Assembly (NCBI GenBank): GCA_039819785.1
Contig: JBCBRH010000025.1
Coordinates: 1 to 62,420, forward strand
From: JBCBRD01 sp039819785
GTDB lineage: Bacteria > Pseudomonadota > Alphaproteobacteria > Rhizobiales > Hyphomicrobiaceae
Direction: 5' to 3'
Length of the DNA stretch: 62,420 nt
In this document: positions 33,554-42,549 of the stretch, piece by piece
How positions within the stretch are numbered: position 1 is the first letter of the stretch
Layout: the number at the start of each line of letters is the position of its first letter
Notes under the pieces: model-generated
Told to the model about the DNA's origin: nothing
The model's input: the letters and a program-made list of their open reading frames with translations, nothing else
The model's database searches: none
Made by a program: the position numbers and the translations under genes

Positions 33554-35432
33554 GCCCTTTGCCCTGGTTCAATCTGGTGGGCGCGGCATCCGCATTGTTG
33601 CGATCAATGCTTGTGCTGCGCGCGAAGGTGTTCAAGAGGGTCAGCCGTTGGCCGATGCACGGGCCATGCTGCCTGCGCTGAAAACCCAGGTCTGGCAGGA
33701 GCAGGCCGATCATGCGGCGTTGATGGCGTTGGTGCGCTGGTGTGGGCGCTATGGTCCTCAACGGCAAAGTGTTGGGCGTGACGGGTTGTGGGTCGATGTG
33801 AGCGGCGTTGCGCATCTGTTCGGCGGCGAGGCGGGGCTTTTGAAAGACCTGCACGCCCGGCTTGAGCGCCTAGGGCTGACGGTGCGTTCTGCTATCGCCG
33901 ATACCCATGGGGCTGCCTTCGCGTTGGCCCGCTCGCGTGCCGTTGATCAGCAGAGCAGCAGGCGACGTGCAGCCGAACATTCGCTAGGCAAAGCTGGTGG
34001 TGGTGGTGCGAGCCGGCATGTGGCCAGCGGCGGTGATATCGGTAGACGTCATGCTGCTGAAGGTGGCCTTCAGTCCGCCGGGATTTTTGGTGCTGTTATT
34101 TCGCAACCAGATGCTACGCGGGCCGCACTTCATGACCTGCCTGTTTCGACATTGCGGTTGTCGTCACATTCGACAATCGTTTTGCGTCGCCTTGGTTTGT
34201 TTCGTATCGGGCAGCTTTACGGATTGCCGCGTACGGGCCTTGCGCGGCGGTTTTGCGATGCTTCGACCTCGTCTGGCAAAGCAGGCGCTGGATCAACGGG
34301 ACGGGGCACCAAATCCAAACGTGGCCGTCGTCCTAAGGCGAAGGCCTTGGCACAGGGGCAGGCGGTTGCGGTTGCCGATGATGTGTTGCTGCGTTTGGAT
34401 CAGGCACTTGGTGTTGTCCCCGAACCCTTGTCACCGTTGGTCGAACCGCCGGTGTTGCGTGTTTGTGAAGCCTTTGGAGATCCTTTGCTGACCACTGAGG
34501 GGATCCAGGCCGAGAGCCGGCGCTTGGCGGATCGGGTTATCGTGGACCTTGATGATGCCGGCCTGGGTGCGCGCAGCATGACGTTGTCGCTGTATCGCAC
34601 GGATGGCACATGTGCGGACGTGTCCATCGGCATGAGTGCACCATGCCGGGATGCTGATCACATGATGCGCCTGTTTAATGAGCGCCTGGTGTCGATTGAT
34701 GCGGGTTTTGGCATCGATGCCTTGGCCCTCGATGTTGTCGAAGCCAACGACCTCGATGGTAAGCAAAAGGCTTTTTTAGCCGCAGGTGGCGGTGCATCCG
34801 ACATGGCTGTTACCTGTCTTGTCGATAAGCTGATGAACCGTTTGGGCGGTGGGTGCGTGACCCAGCTCAGGCCCGTTGAAAGTCATATCCCTGAACGTGC
34901 GCAGGTCCATGAGCCTTATGCCTGCACGCACCATCCGACCCGGCGCCCACTGTCTGGTGCACTTTGGAATTCTGTTCGTGCGTCCGTCAGTGCAGCGGTT
35001 GATTGCAACTGGCCAATGCCAGCCCATCTGCTGCTTCAGCGTCCATCATTCCTATTGTCTGCACCTGAGCCTGTCATGGTGCTTGCCGAAGTTCCAGAAG
35101 GTGCTCCGCGCCGGTTTACCTGGCGGCGTGTGGTGCACGATGTGGCACACGCCACTGGGCCTGAACGGCTGACGCCTGAATGGTGGCATGCCTTTGAAAA
35201 AGACGGTGGTGCGCGTGGCTCAAAGGTTTCACGTGTCGATTGTGGGGTTGAAAACAGATTTTTGAATATGCGGACCCGGGACTATTACCGCGTTTTTGTT
35301 GAGAGCGGTGCATCGTTCTGGATCTTTCGTGTCGGCACATTCGGCGTTGAAGACAGCTTGCCTCGTGAAGACAAAGAGCAGTCCGGTATGGCGGACCGGC
35401 CACGCTGGTTTTTGCATGGCCTTTATGGGTGA
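33468..35432 (+). CDS. imuB: ImuB, Y-family polymerase-like mutasome adaptor
   Basis: The 654-residue protein has a Y-family polymerase fold. The opening is Lys-Arg-Tyr-Leu-Ser-Val-Trp-Phe-Pro-His-Trp-Pro. At 106-121 it reads Gly-Leu-Trp-Val-Asp-Val-Ser-Gly-Val-Ala-His-Leu-Phe-Gly-Gly-Glu, where active enzymes have a Ser-x-Asp-Glu, so the catalytic acidic pair is absent. ImuB bridges DnaE2 and the beta clamp. Two low-complexity insertions (about 159-207 and 264-302, Gly/Ser/Arg/Lys-rich) interrupt the fold and are unusual. GGAG before the ATG at 33468 supports this start over 33405. dnaE2 follows after 12 bases. Confidence 0.88.
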   Translation: MKRYLSVWFPHWPMERLARAQPRAVPGAEPFALVQSGGRGIRIVAINACAAREGVQEGQPLADARAMLPALKTQVWQEQADHAALMALVRWCGRYGPQRQSVGRDGLWVDVSGVAHLFGGEAGLLKDLHARLERLGLTVRSAIADTHGAAFALARSRAVDQQSSRRRAAEHSLGKAGGGGASRHVASGGDIGRRHAAEGGLQSAGIFGAVISQPDATRAALHDLPVSTLRLSSHSTIVLRRLGLFRIGQLYGLPRTGLARRFCDASTSSGKAGAGSTGRGTKSKRGRRPKAKALAQGQAVAVADDVLLRLDQALGVVPEPLSPLVEPPVLRVCEAFGDPLLTTEGIQAESRRLADRVIVDLDDAGLGARSMTLSLYRTDGTCADVSIGMSAPCRDADHMMRLFNERLVSIDAGFGIDALALDVVEANDLDGKQKAFLAAGGGASDMAVTCLVDKLMNRLGGGCVTQLRPVESHIPERAQVHEPYACTHHPTRRPLSGALWNSVRASVSAAVDCNWPMPAHLLLQRPSFLLSAPEPVMVLAEVPEGAPRRFTWRRVVHDVAHATGPERLTPEWWHAFEKDGGARGSKVSRVDCGVENRFLNMRTRDYYRVFVESGASFWIFRVGTFGVEDSLPREDKEQSGMADRPRWFLHGLYG

Positions 35433-35444
35433 GGGAGACAAGCA

Positions 35445-38400
35445 ATGCGTCATTTGTCCATGACACAGAGTGGCATGCCCTCCTATTGCGAGCTGCAGGT
35501 CACGTCGAATTTCAGCTTTCTGCAGTCGGGTTCGCATCCTGATGAATTTGTTGCTCAGGCCAAGGCGCTTGGGCTGTCTGGACTGGCGCTGACGGATCGC
35601 AATACGCTTGCAGGCGTGGTGCGCGCGCACGTGGCGGCCAAGTCGCTGGGTTTGCCGTTTCTGGTGGGTGCACGTCTCGACCTTATTGATGGCCCCAGTC
35701 TTTTATGTTTCCCGCGCAGTCGCGCCGCCTATGGGCGTTTGTGCCGCCTGCTCACGCTCGGTCAGAGACGGGCTGAAAAGGGTGAATGTCATCTTTATAT
35801 GGCTGATGTCGTGGCGCATTGCGAAGGGCAGGTGTTTGTCGTCTTGCCGCCTGAAGATTGGGATTGGCGTGGCAGTAGTGTGCTTTACGAAGGTCGCGTG
35901 ACCTCATCTGCGCAGCCCCCTTTGCCCGCCGGAGCTCCGGCTTTTGCGGGGGCTGTTTCTGAGCCTGCGTTTGAGCCGGTTGTGTCCAATATTTTGCCGT
36001 TTCCCAATCCGCATGATTCGCTTGACGGTCTGAATGCGGAGAAGGCTGAGACGGGAGAGGCGACTGGGAACACCAAGAAAGATTGGCATGCGCAGAGTGC
36101 TAACACTGCGTGTCTTAATGCTGACACTGCGTGTCCCGGTGATACATTTGCCGACCATGTGGCCTATCTGTGCCGGGTGCTGCGCCGTCTCAATGCAGCG
36201 GGTGATGGTTCACTTGCCGGTGATCAAGATGGGCGTCTGGATCATGGTCATGGTCATACTGAAACGCGCGTCTATCTGGCCGCCCATGTGCATTACCGTG
36301 GGGATGACCGGCCTCGCCTGCGTGCGTTGAAGTCTCTGGCGGACCGCCAGGGGGTGCAACTTGTCGCGACAGGTGACGTGGTCTGTCATGCGCGTCATCG
36401 CAAATTGCTATGTGATGTTTTGACGTGCGTGCGCCACGGCGTCACCATCGACAAGGCGGGTTATCATCTTCAATCCAATTCCGAGCGCCACCTTAAATCC
36501 TCCCAAGAGATGCAGCGGTTATTTAAGGGTTTTGAGGATTGCGTTGAACGCACGGCTGAAATTTTCAGTGCCTGCGATTTCTCACTGGATGAACTGGTTT
36601 ATGAGTATCCTGATGAGCCTGTGCCTGAGGGGGCGACGCCGCAAGGCCATCTCGAAGCGCTCACCCGTGAAGGCGCGCTGTGGCGCTATCCAGATGGCGT
36701 GCCTGAAAAAGTCCAAGCGGCTTTGAGAAAAGAACTGTCATTGATCGCGCAGCTGAATTACGCGCCTTATTTTCTAACTGTTCACGACATTGTCGCGTTT
36801 GCGCGCTCTCAGAATATTCTGGCGCAGGGGCGTGGGTCTGCGGCGAATTCGGCGGTGTGTTACTGCCTGGGGATTACAGCGGTTGACCCTGCGCAATCTG
36901 ATCTTTTGTTTGAGCGTTTCATTTCGTCCGAGCGTAAAGAGCCGCCTGATATCGATGTGGATTTTGAGCACGAGCGTCGCGAAGAGGTCATTCAATATAT
37001 TTACGCGCGGTATGGCCGTGATCGCGCCGGTCTGGCTGCCACGGTCATTTCCTACCGTATGCGCTCGGCCGTGCGTGATGTGGGCAAGGCTATGGGCCTT
37101 TCGGAAGATACGGTTGCGGCGCTGTCCGGCATGGTCTGGGGGTTCAGCTCCGGCAGTGGGCTGCCTGAAAAGCATGTGCGGGAAGCAGGCCTTGATCCAG
37201 CTGATGCGCGCCTGGCGATCGTTCTGGAATTGGCTGCCGAGTTGACCGGATTTCCGCGTCATCTTTCGCAACATGTCGGTGGATTTGTCCTGACACGCGG
37301 GCCTTTGTCAGAAGTTGTGCCGGTTGGGAATGCGCGGATGGCGGATCGCACAACGGTTGAATGGGACAAAGATGACTTGGCGGCACTTGGGCTTTTGAAG
37401 ATCGACGTGCTGGCGCTTGGGATGCTGAGCTGTGTGCATCGCGCTTTTGACCTCATTGCTGATCATTATAACAGACCTTTGACGCTGGCGCGTGTGCCTC
37501 AAGAGGACCCGGCGACTTACGATATGCTGTGCCGGGCGGATTCCATCGGGGTCTTCCAGGTGGAAAGCCGGGCGCAGATGAATATGCTTCCCCGTCTCAA
37601 GCCAAAGACATTTTATGATCTTGTTATCGAGGTTGCGATTGTGCGGCCAGGCCCCATCCAAGGCGACATGGTGCACCCTTATCTGAGGCGGCGTGATGGT
37701 TTGGAGCCTGAGGTTTATCCCTCGCCTGCCCCTGAATTTGGCCCGCCTGATGAACTGAGACGCATTCTTGGGCGCACCAAGGGCGTTCCGCTCTTTCAGG
37801 AACAGGCCATGCGTATTGCCATGGTGGCTGCGCAGTTTTCGGATGCGGATGTGAATGAATTGCGCAAAGCCATGGCAACGTTTCGTAAGCGGGGGACGAT
37901 TGGCCTGTTGCAGGACAAGATGATTACGGCAATGTCAGCGCGTGGCTATGATAGGGCGTTTGCCGAGCGCTGTTTCAATCAGATTAAAGGGTTTGGAGAA
38001 TACGGGTTTCCAGAAAGCCATGCGGCGAGTTTTGCGCTGCTTGTTTATGTGTCCTCGTGGATCAAGTGCCATTACCCGGATGTGTTTTGTTGTGCGCTTT
38101 TGAATTCCCAGCCCATGGGGTTTTATGCGCCGGCTCAGATCGTGCGGGATGCGCGTGAGCATGGGGTTGAGGTGCTGCCGGTCGATATCATGCACTCCGA
38201 GTGGGATTGTACGCTGGAACCGGTGGAGGCGTGTCACCGTGGGGATGACGATCCTGGCAAGGTGGCTGGCAAGGTGGCTGGTAAGGCTTATGAAAATGAC
38301 GGGAAACACGGCGGACGATCCTATGCAGTTCGCCTCGGGTTTCGGCAGGTTGATGGGCTTGGAATCGACGTGGCGCAGGCACTTGTCGAGGCCCGCAAAT

Positions 38401-39188
38401 CCGCACCACGCCCGTTCGAAGATGTTCGGGATGTGCAATTGAGGTCAGGTGTGTCGGCGGCGGCTTTGGAACGGCTTGCATCAGCTGACGGATTTCGGTC
38501 CATGGGGCTCGACCGAAGGCATGCGTTGTGGGCTGTCCGGGGGCTCGGGCCGAGCGAAACTCTACCGTTGTTTGCGGTTCAACACTTGCGTGATGATGGT
38601 CGCGAAGCGCCTGTTTGCTTGCCGGCCATGCCGTTGTCAGAGCATGTGGTCAATGACTATCAGACGTTGAAGTTGTCGCTGAAGGCGCATCCCATCAGTT
38701 TTCTTCGCTCACGCTTTGATGGAGAATGGGTGACACGGTGTTCTGATCTGGGGACGTTGAAAGATGGTGCGTTCGTCCGCGTTGCCGGCGTCGTGCTTGT
38801 TCGGCAAAGACCAGGAAGTGCCAAAGGTGTCGTGTTCATGACACTGGAAGACGAGACGGGCGTGGCGAATGCAGTGGTTTGGCCCAACTCTCTCGAAAAA
38901 TACCGGAAAGTTGTGATGGGTGCACGTTTGGTATTCATTCAGGGGCGGGTTCAGCGGCATGAAAATATTATCCATGTCGTTTCGCAAAAACTGGAGGATC
39001 GCAGTGATTGGCTGGCCGACTTGAGTGAAACATCGCATGTGATGGACGTTCCCATTGCACGGGCCGATGAAGTCTTGCGCCCTAACCCTGGGGCGGACGT
39101 GCGGCCGCGCGGTTCACAGCATCACCCACGCTGGGCGGGCCATCCCCGAAACGAGGTGATTATTCCCAAGTCCAGGGATTTCCATTGA
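35445..39188 (+). CDS. dnaE2: Error-prone DNA polymerase III alpha-like subunit DnaE2
   Basis: The 1247-residue C-family polymerase begins with a PHP domain (Tyr-Cys-Glu-Leu-Gln-Val-Thr-Ser-Asn-Phe-Ser-Phe-Leu). It contains the palm Pro-Asp-Ile-Asp-Val-Asp-Phe-Glu-His catalytic segment, later Ala-Thr-Phe-Arg-Lys-Arg-Gly and Pro-Glu-Ser-His-Ala-Ala-Ser-Phe-Ala, and a C-terminal OB-fold region. It performs mutagenic translesion synthesis with ImuA/ImuB under SOS control. It is longer than the usual 1,040-1,100 residues because of low-complexity insertions at about 145-232 and 252-273. A small Gly-Lys-Val-Ala repeat lies near 38256. GGGAGACAAGCA precedes the ATG. Its stop overlaps the gamma-glutamyltransferase start. 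Confidence 0.95.
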   Translation: MRHLSMTQSGMPSYCELQVTSNFSFLQSGSHPDEFVAQAKALGLSGLALTDRNTLAGVVRAHVAAKSLGLPFLVGARLDLIDGPSLLCFPRSRAAYGRLCRLLTLGQRRAEKGECHLYMADVVAHCEGQVFVVLPPEDWDWRGSSVLYEGRVTSSAQPPLPAGAPAFAGAVSEPAFEPVVSNILPFPNPHDSLDGLNAEKAETGEATGNTKKDWHAQSANTACLNADTACPGDTFADHVAYLCRVLRRLNAAGDGSLAGDQDGRLDHGHGHTETRVYLAAHVHYRGDDRPRLRALKSLADRQGVQLVATGDVVCHARHRKLLCDVLTCVRHGVTIDKAGYHLQSNSERHLKSSQEMQRLFKGFEDCVERTAEIFSACDFSLDELVYEYPDEPVPEGATPQGHLEALTREGALWRYPDGVPEKVQAALRKELSLIAQLNYAPYFLTVHDIVAFARSQNILAQGRGSAANSAVCYCLGITAVDPAQSDLLFERFISSERKEPPDIDVDFEHERREEVIQYIYARYGRDRAGLAATVISYRMRSAVRDVGKAMGLSEDTVAALSGMVWGFSSGSGLPEKHVREAGLDPADARLAIVLELAAELTGFPRHLSQHVGGFVLTRGPLSEVVPVGNARMADRTTVEWDKDDLAALGLLKIDVLALGMLSCVHRAFDLIADHYNRPLTLARVPQEDPATYDMLCRADSIGVFQVESRAQMNMLPRLKPKTFYDLVIEVAIVRPGPIQGDMVHPYLRRRDGLEPEVYPSPAPEFGPPDELRRILGRTKGVPLFQEQAMRIAMVAAQFSDADVNELRKAMATFRKRGTIGLLQDKMITAMSARGYDRAFAERCFNQIKGFGEYGFPESHAASFALLVYVSSWIKCHYPDVFCCALLNSQPMGFYAPAQIVRDAREHGVEVLPVDIMHSEWDCTLEPVEACHRGDDDPGKVAGKVAGKAYENDGKHGGRSYAVRLGFRQVDGLGIDVAQALVEARKSAPRPFEDVRDVQLRSGVSAAALERLASADGFRSMGLDRRHALWAVRGLGPSETLPLFAVQHLRDDGREAPVCLPAMPLSEHVVNDYQTLKLSLKAHPISFLRSRFDGEWVTRCSDLGTLKDGAFVRVAGVVLVRQRPGSAKGVVFMTLEDETGVANAVVWPNSLEKYRKVVMGARLVFIQGRVQRHENIIHVVSQKLEDRSDWLADLSETSHVMDVPIARADEVLRPNPGADVRPRGSQHHPRWAGHPRNEVIIPKSRDFH
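38256..38288 (+). repeat. In-frame 12-base tandem repeat inside dnaE2
   Basis: GGCAAGGTGGCT occurs at 38256-38267 and 38268-38279, followed by a partial third copy. It encodes Gly-Lys-Val-Ala repeats within a linker of the polymerase. It looks like recent slippage-type expansion. Confidence 0.8.
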
Positions 39189-41005
39189 TGACATCTGCTC
39201 ACTCCTTCCTCCGACCTGTTGGTGACCGAATAGTGCCGGTTTTCGCCAAGGGGCGTTTGATGTTGCTGGCGACAGTCATCTTCGCGGCCATCTCCGCCAG
39301 CGCTCAGGTCCTCGCTCAGGACGGACGTATCAGTCCAGAAGCCGCTACAGGGTTGGAACGCAAAACTCTTGCAACCTCCAAGCGTTTTATGGTTTCAGCC
39401 GCGAACCCTTATGCTGTCCGCGCTGGTGTCGATATTCTTAAACGTGGTGGGAGCGCAGTTGATGCCGCCATTGCCGTACAGATGGTTCTCAACCTTGTTG
39501 AACCGCAATCATCCGGGATCGGTGGTGGTGCGTTTCTTCTCCACTACGACAAAGCAAAACGTGACATCGTTTCATTCGATGGCCGTGAGACCGCGCCAGC
39601 TAAGGCTCGTGCCGATCGCTTTATCACACCAGATGGGTCGCGCATGTCGTTTCGCGATGCTGTTCGCTCTGGACTGAGTGTCGGTGTGCCCGGGCTGGTC
39701 GCGATGCTGGCAAAAGCCCACGCAACACACGGTGTCTTACCCTGGAAAGATTTGTTTCAGCCGGCGATCGCCCTGTCTCGGGATGGGTTTGTTGTGTCAC
39801 GCCGGATGCACTTGTCGCTGCTCTGGGTTGGGCAATCGCATTTTTCGGATGCTGCGCGGAACTATTTCTTCCCGGATGGTTCAGTCGTTGCCATCGGACA
39901 TATTCTAAGAAACCCCGCCTTCGCCGACACGCTGGAACGTATTGCCACGCAGGGCGCAGAAGCGTTTTATACCGGGCCTGTTGCAAACAAGATTGTGTCG
40001 GCCGTTGCTCAGGCTGAGCGAACACTTGCCGATCTCACGCTGCAAGATTTAAAGGACTACAAATCAATCAACAGGCCTCCTGTATGTACGCGATACCGGC
40101 AGCACCGTGTCTGCGGGATGGGGGCCCCGTCATCGGGCGGCATTACGATCGCGCAAACACTCAATCTGATTGCGCCGTTTGAACGGATTGGTATCTCTGA
40201 CACGCTTGATGGTTCCAGGCTGTCTGACATGCACCTGATCGCTGAGGCTCAGAAACTAGCTTATGCGGACCGCAACCGATATCTTGCTGACCCGGCTTTT
40301 GTACCCGTACCTGAAGGTTTGCTCGATAAGGTCTATCTCGACGAACGCCGTAGGTTGATATCTCCCGATACCGCGATGACCGGACCCGTCAAACCAGGTG
40401 TGCCGCGCGGCGGTACCGATGCGGGTGGCGTTGATGCGACAGAAGGGCGAGCGGGTACCAGTCACATCTCTATCGTTGATCCAAGTGGGAATGCGGTGTC
40501 GATGACCACGACGATTGAGGGTGCGTTCGGCTCTGGGCTGTGGGCTGCTGGTTTTCTTCTCAACAATGAATTGACCGATTTTTCCTTTCGGTCGGTGGAT
40601 GCTCAGGGACGAAAAATCGCTAATCGTGTTGCGGGGGGAAAACGACCGCGAAGTTCCATGTCGCCGACGATCATCCTCGATGCGGACAGTAAACTGAAAG
40701 CGGTGCTTGGCTCACCAGGTGGAAGCCGGATCATTCTTTATGTGACGAAGGCCATCGTCGGGCTGATCGACTGGGAGCTGGACGCGCAAGCCGTTACTGA
40801 AACCATCAACTTTGGCAGTCGCGGGCGCGGGTTCGAATTGGAGGTTGGAAAAGCCACCACCGCCATGGGGTTGCGGCTAGAAGCCATGGGGCACCGTGTG
40901 CGGCCGGATGTAATGGTCTCGGGACTGCACGTTATTGTTCGCCGTGATGGCTACCTGGAGGGTGGGGCTGATCCGCGGCGCGAAGGGATTGCTCTTGGTG
41001 AGTGA
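39188..41005 (+). CDS. ggt: Gamma-glutamyltransferase
   Basis: The 605-residue precursor has a signal-like hydrophobic segment (about 17-41). The processing nucleophile is at Thr424 (Gly-Thr-Ser-His-Ile-Ser-Ile-Val-Asp). The large-subunit part contains Asn-Pro-Tyr-Ala-Val-Arg-Ala-Gly and Gly-Ile-Gly-Gly-Gly-Ala-Phe-Leu-Leu, and the late Pro-Gly-Gly-Ser motif (Gly-Ser-Pro-Gly-Gly-Ser-Arg-Ile) is present. The enzyme cleaves or transfers the gamma-glutamyl group of glutathione and similar compounds in the periplasm. Its ATG is fused to the dnaE2 stop, so SOS read-through is likely. The small frame and the amino-acid oxidase that follow may form one unit. Confidence 0.92.
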   Translation: MTSAHSFLRPVGDRIVPVFAKGRLMLLATVIFAAISASAQVLAQDGRISPEAATGLERKTLATSKRFMVSAANPYAVRAGVDILKRGGSAVDAAIAVQMVLNLVEPQSSGIGGGAFLLHYDKAKRDIVSFDGRETAPAKARADRFITPDGSRMSFRDAVRSGLSVGVPGLVAMLAKAHATHGVLPWKDLFQPAIALSRDGFVVSRRMHLSLLWVGQSHFSDAARNYFFPDGSVVAIGHILRNPAFADTLERIATQGAEAFYTGPVANKIVSAVAQAERTLADLTLQDLKDYKSINRPPVCTRYRQHRVCGMGAPSSGGITIAQTLNLIAPFERIGISDTLDGSRLSDMHLIAEAQKLAYADRNRYLADPAFVPVPEGLLDKVYLDERRRLISPDTAMTGPVKPGVPRGGTDAGGVDATEGRAGTSHISIVDPSGNAVSMTTTIEGAFGSGLWAAGFLLNNELTDFSFRSVDAQGRKIANRVAGGKRPRSSMSPTIILDADSKLKAVLGSPGGSRIILYVTKAIVGLIDWELDAQAVTETINFGSRGRGFELEVGKATTAMGLRLEAMGHRVRPDVMVSGLHVIVRRDGYLEGGADPRREGIALGE

Positions 41006-41177
41006 CCAACATACGCGGGTGTGGTCTGACGCCGCTGGCTCGCACCGCGTGTCTGGTGAGGGCATGTTGCGCCGCCAAGACTTGACGCCGCATGTGTGCG
41101 CAAGCGCCTTGGGGTCGTGGGCTGCTGGATGGCGTGCTGCATCGAACCGCTTTGACGAACGCGGGGTGGCGCCATGA
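40998..41177 (+). CDS. Possible 59-residue protein coupled to ggt and the oxidase
   Basis: A GTG-started frame overlaps the last eight bases of ggt and ends in a stop overlapping the ATG of the next gene by four bases. The product is soluble with several Trp and His residues and one Cys. I recognise no family. The double overlap and the otherwise open 170-base gap are the only support, so it may be chance. Confidence 0.35.
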   Translation: MSDQHTRVWSDAAGSHRVSGEGMLRRQDLTPHVCASALGSWAAGWRAASNRFDERGVAP

Positions 41178-42199
41178 CGGGACATCGTATTCTCGTTGCC
41201 GGAGCCGGTGTTGTTGGCCTTTGGCAAGCTCTGGTTTTGGCGCGCGATGGTCATCGGGTCACGCTGTGTGACAGCTCGGAAACGCCGCACGCCACGTGTG
41301 CCAGCCACTATGCCGGAGCGATGCTGGCACCGTGGTGCGAAGCCGAGGCTGCCCCCGATGTCGTGCGTGAGCTTGGCATTGTGGGGCTGTCGCAATGGCG
41401 GGAGGTTTATCCCGGCATCGTCGCGCATGGCAGTCTCGTGATCGCGCCTGCCCGGGATAAGCCAGAACTTGTCCGCTTTGCGAAACGGACCTCGAACTTT
41501 ACCTGGGCTGATGCCGCCGAAATCGCCACGCTCGAGCCTGCGTTGGAGCAACGGTTTACGGATGCTTTGTTCTTTGCTGATGAAGCTCACATGTCTGCGC
41601 GGGATGCATTAACGTTTTTGCTGCAGGCCATCGTTGTTGCAGGTTGCGATTTGCAGCTGGGTCGCGACGTCGAAAGTTTTTCGAAGCGCGACCATGATCT
41701 GCTCGTTGATGCGCGTGGCCTGGCCGCCCGCAATGTACTTCGCGATCTCAGGGGGGTGCGTGGCGAACGCGTCCTTGTGCGGTCCACGGATGTGAAACTT
41801 CACCGGCCGGTGCGTCTCCTCCATCCCCGCCACCCGATATATATCGTGCCGTGGCCTGATGATTGCTACGTGATCGGTGCTACGGTGATCGAGAATGAAG
41901 AGGCGGGCTCTGCCAGTGTGCGCTCTGTTCTGGAGTTGCTCGGGGCAGCGTACGCCGTTCATCCAGCCTTCGCAGATGCTGAAGTTCTCGATATTGGTGC
42001 TGGTGTCCGTCCCGCGTTTCCCGACAACGTCCCTCGCGTGCTGGTGGGAGATCGGTCATCCCGGGTTATTCATGCAAACGGTGCCTATCGTCATGGTTTT
42101 CTGCTGGCTCCTGCCATGGCTGAAGCAACACGTGACTGGGTCAATAGCGGAGACACGGCACATCCGCTGATCCGTGAGGCAGTGCCTGTGACCGGATAG
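41174..42199 (+). CDS. FAD-dependent amino-acid oxidase (ThiO/DAAO-like)
   Basis: The 341-residue flavoprotein starts with the FAD Rossmann motif Val-Ala-Gly-Ala-Gly-Val-Val-Gly-Leu-Trp. The DAAO superfamily layout follows, including Ala-Gly-Ala-Met-Leu-Ala-Pro-Trp, Val-Asp-Ala-Arg-Gly, and a C-terminal Gly-Val-Arg-Pro-Ala-Phe-Pro-Asp with Asn-Gly-Ala-Tyr-Arg-His-Gly. It resembles glycine oxidase ThiO, but thiS, thiG and thiE are not adjacent and no TPP riboswitch is seen. A D-amino acid or glycine/sarcosine oxidase linked to glutamyl-peptide metabolism is therefore equally possible. It is cytoplasmic. Its start overlaps a possible small gene after ggt. Confidence 0.78.
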   Translation: MTGHRILVAGAGVVGLWQALVLARDGHRVTLCDSSETPHATCASHYAGAMLAPWCEAEAAPDVVRELGIVGLSQWREVYPGIVAHGSLVIAPARDKPELVRFAKRTSNFTWADAAEIATLEPALEQRFTDALFFADEAHMSARDALTFLLQAIVVAGCDLQLGRDVESFSKRDHDLLVDARGLAARNVLRDLRGVRGERVLVRSTDVKLHRPVRLLHPRHPIYIVPWPDDCYVIGATVIENEEAGSASVRSVLELLGAAYAVHPAFADAEVLDIGAGVRPAFPDNVPRVLVGDRSSRVIHANGAYRHGFLLAPAMAEATRDWVNSGDTAHPLIREAVPVTG

Positions 42200-42549
42200 C
42201 GCGGTCGCTTGCCGGCTTTCAGCCCTCATGCTCCTTCCTTCGCAGGGGGCCCCGGAACTCAAGCCGCTTGAGGTCTCATTGCTGTGCTCCGTGTCTGGCC
42301 TTGTATGCCAGACAATGGCTTTGCGTGTCGTTACGGGGGTGGTATAGCGGCGGCCATCCTATCGAAGACTTCAGCGTCGGAATGTGTGCAGGTTGTCGTC
42401 AGGCACTTTCTGTCCCGGCGGTTCGGCCCCGGTCCGTGCATTTCCAGGCGGCAGCAGACTGGCGCAATGAGGGAACCGATAGCCGACCCGTTGCATGCCA
42501 GTCCGCCATCGACGACGCTGAACTGCATCCATAGCAAAGGAGACCATCC
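42200..42549. other. Leader region upstream of guaB
   Basis: Two hairpins are visible: CTCAAG/CTTGAG (42258-42272) and TGTCTGGC/GCCAGACA (42292-42314). Neither is followed by a T-run. They could end the oxidase transcript or belong to a guaB leader. AAAGGAGACC provides the guaB ribosome-binding site. No known riboswitch is recognised. Confidence 0.4.

Noticed and set aside
33186..33854. Minus-strand open frame of 222 codons
   Set aside because: Antisense to imuA/imuB; it shows no domain and depends on the codon bias of the real genes.
41006..41173. TPP riboswitch before the ThiO-like gene
   Set aside because: The thi-box core motifs are not present and no thi biosynthesis genes are adjacent.
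42200..42549. Purine riboswitch before guaB
   Set aside because: The two hairpins do not form the three-way junction with conserved loops; I saw no matching core.
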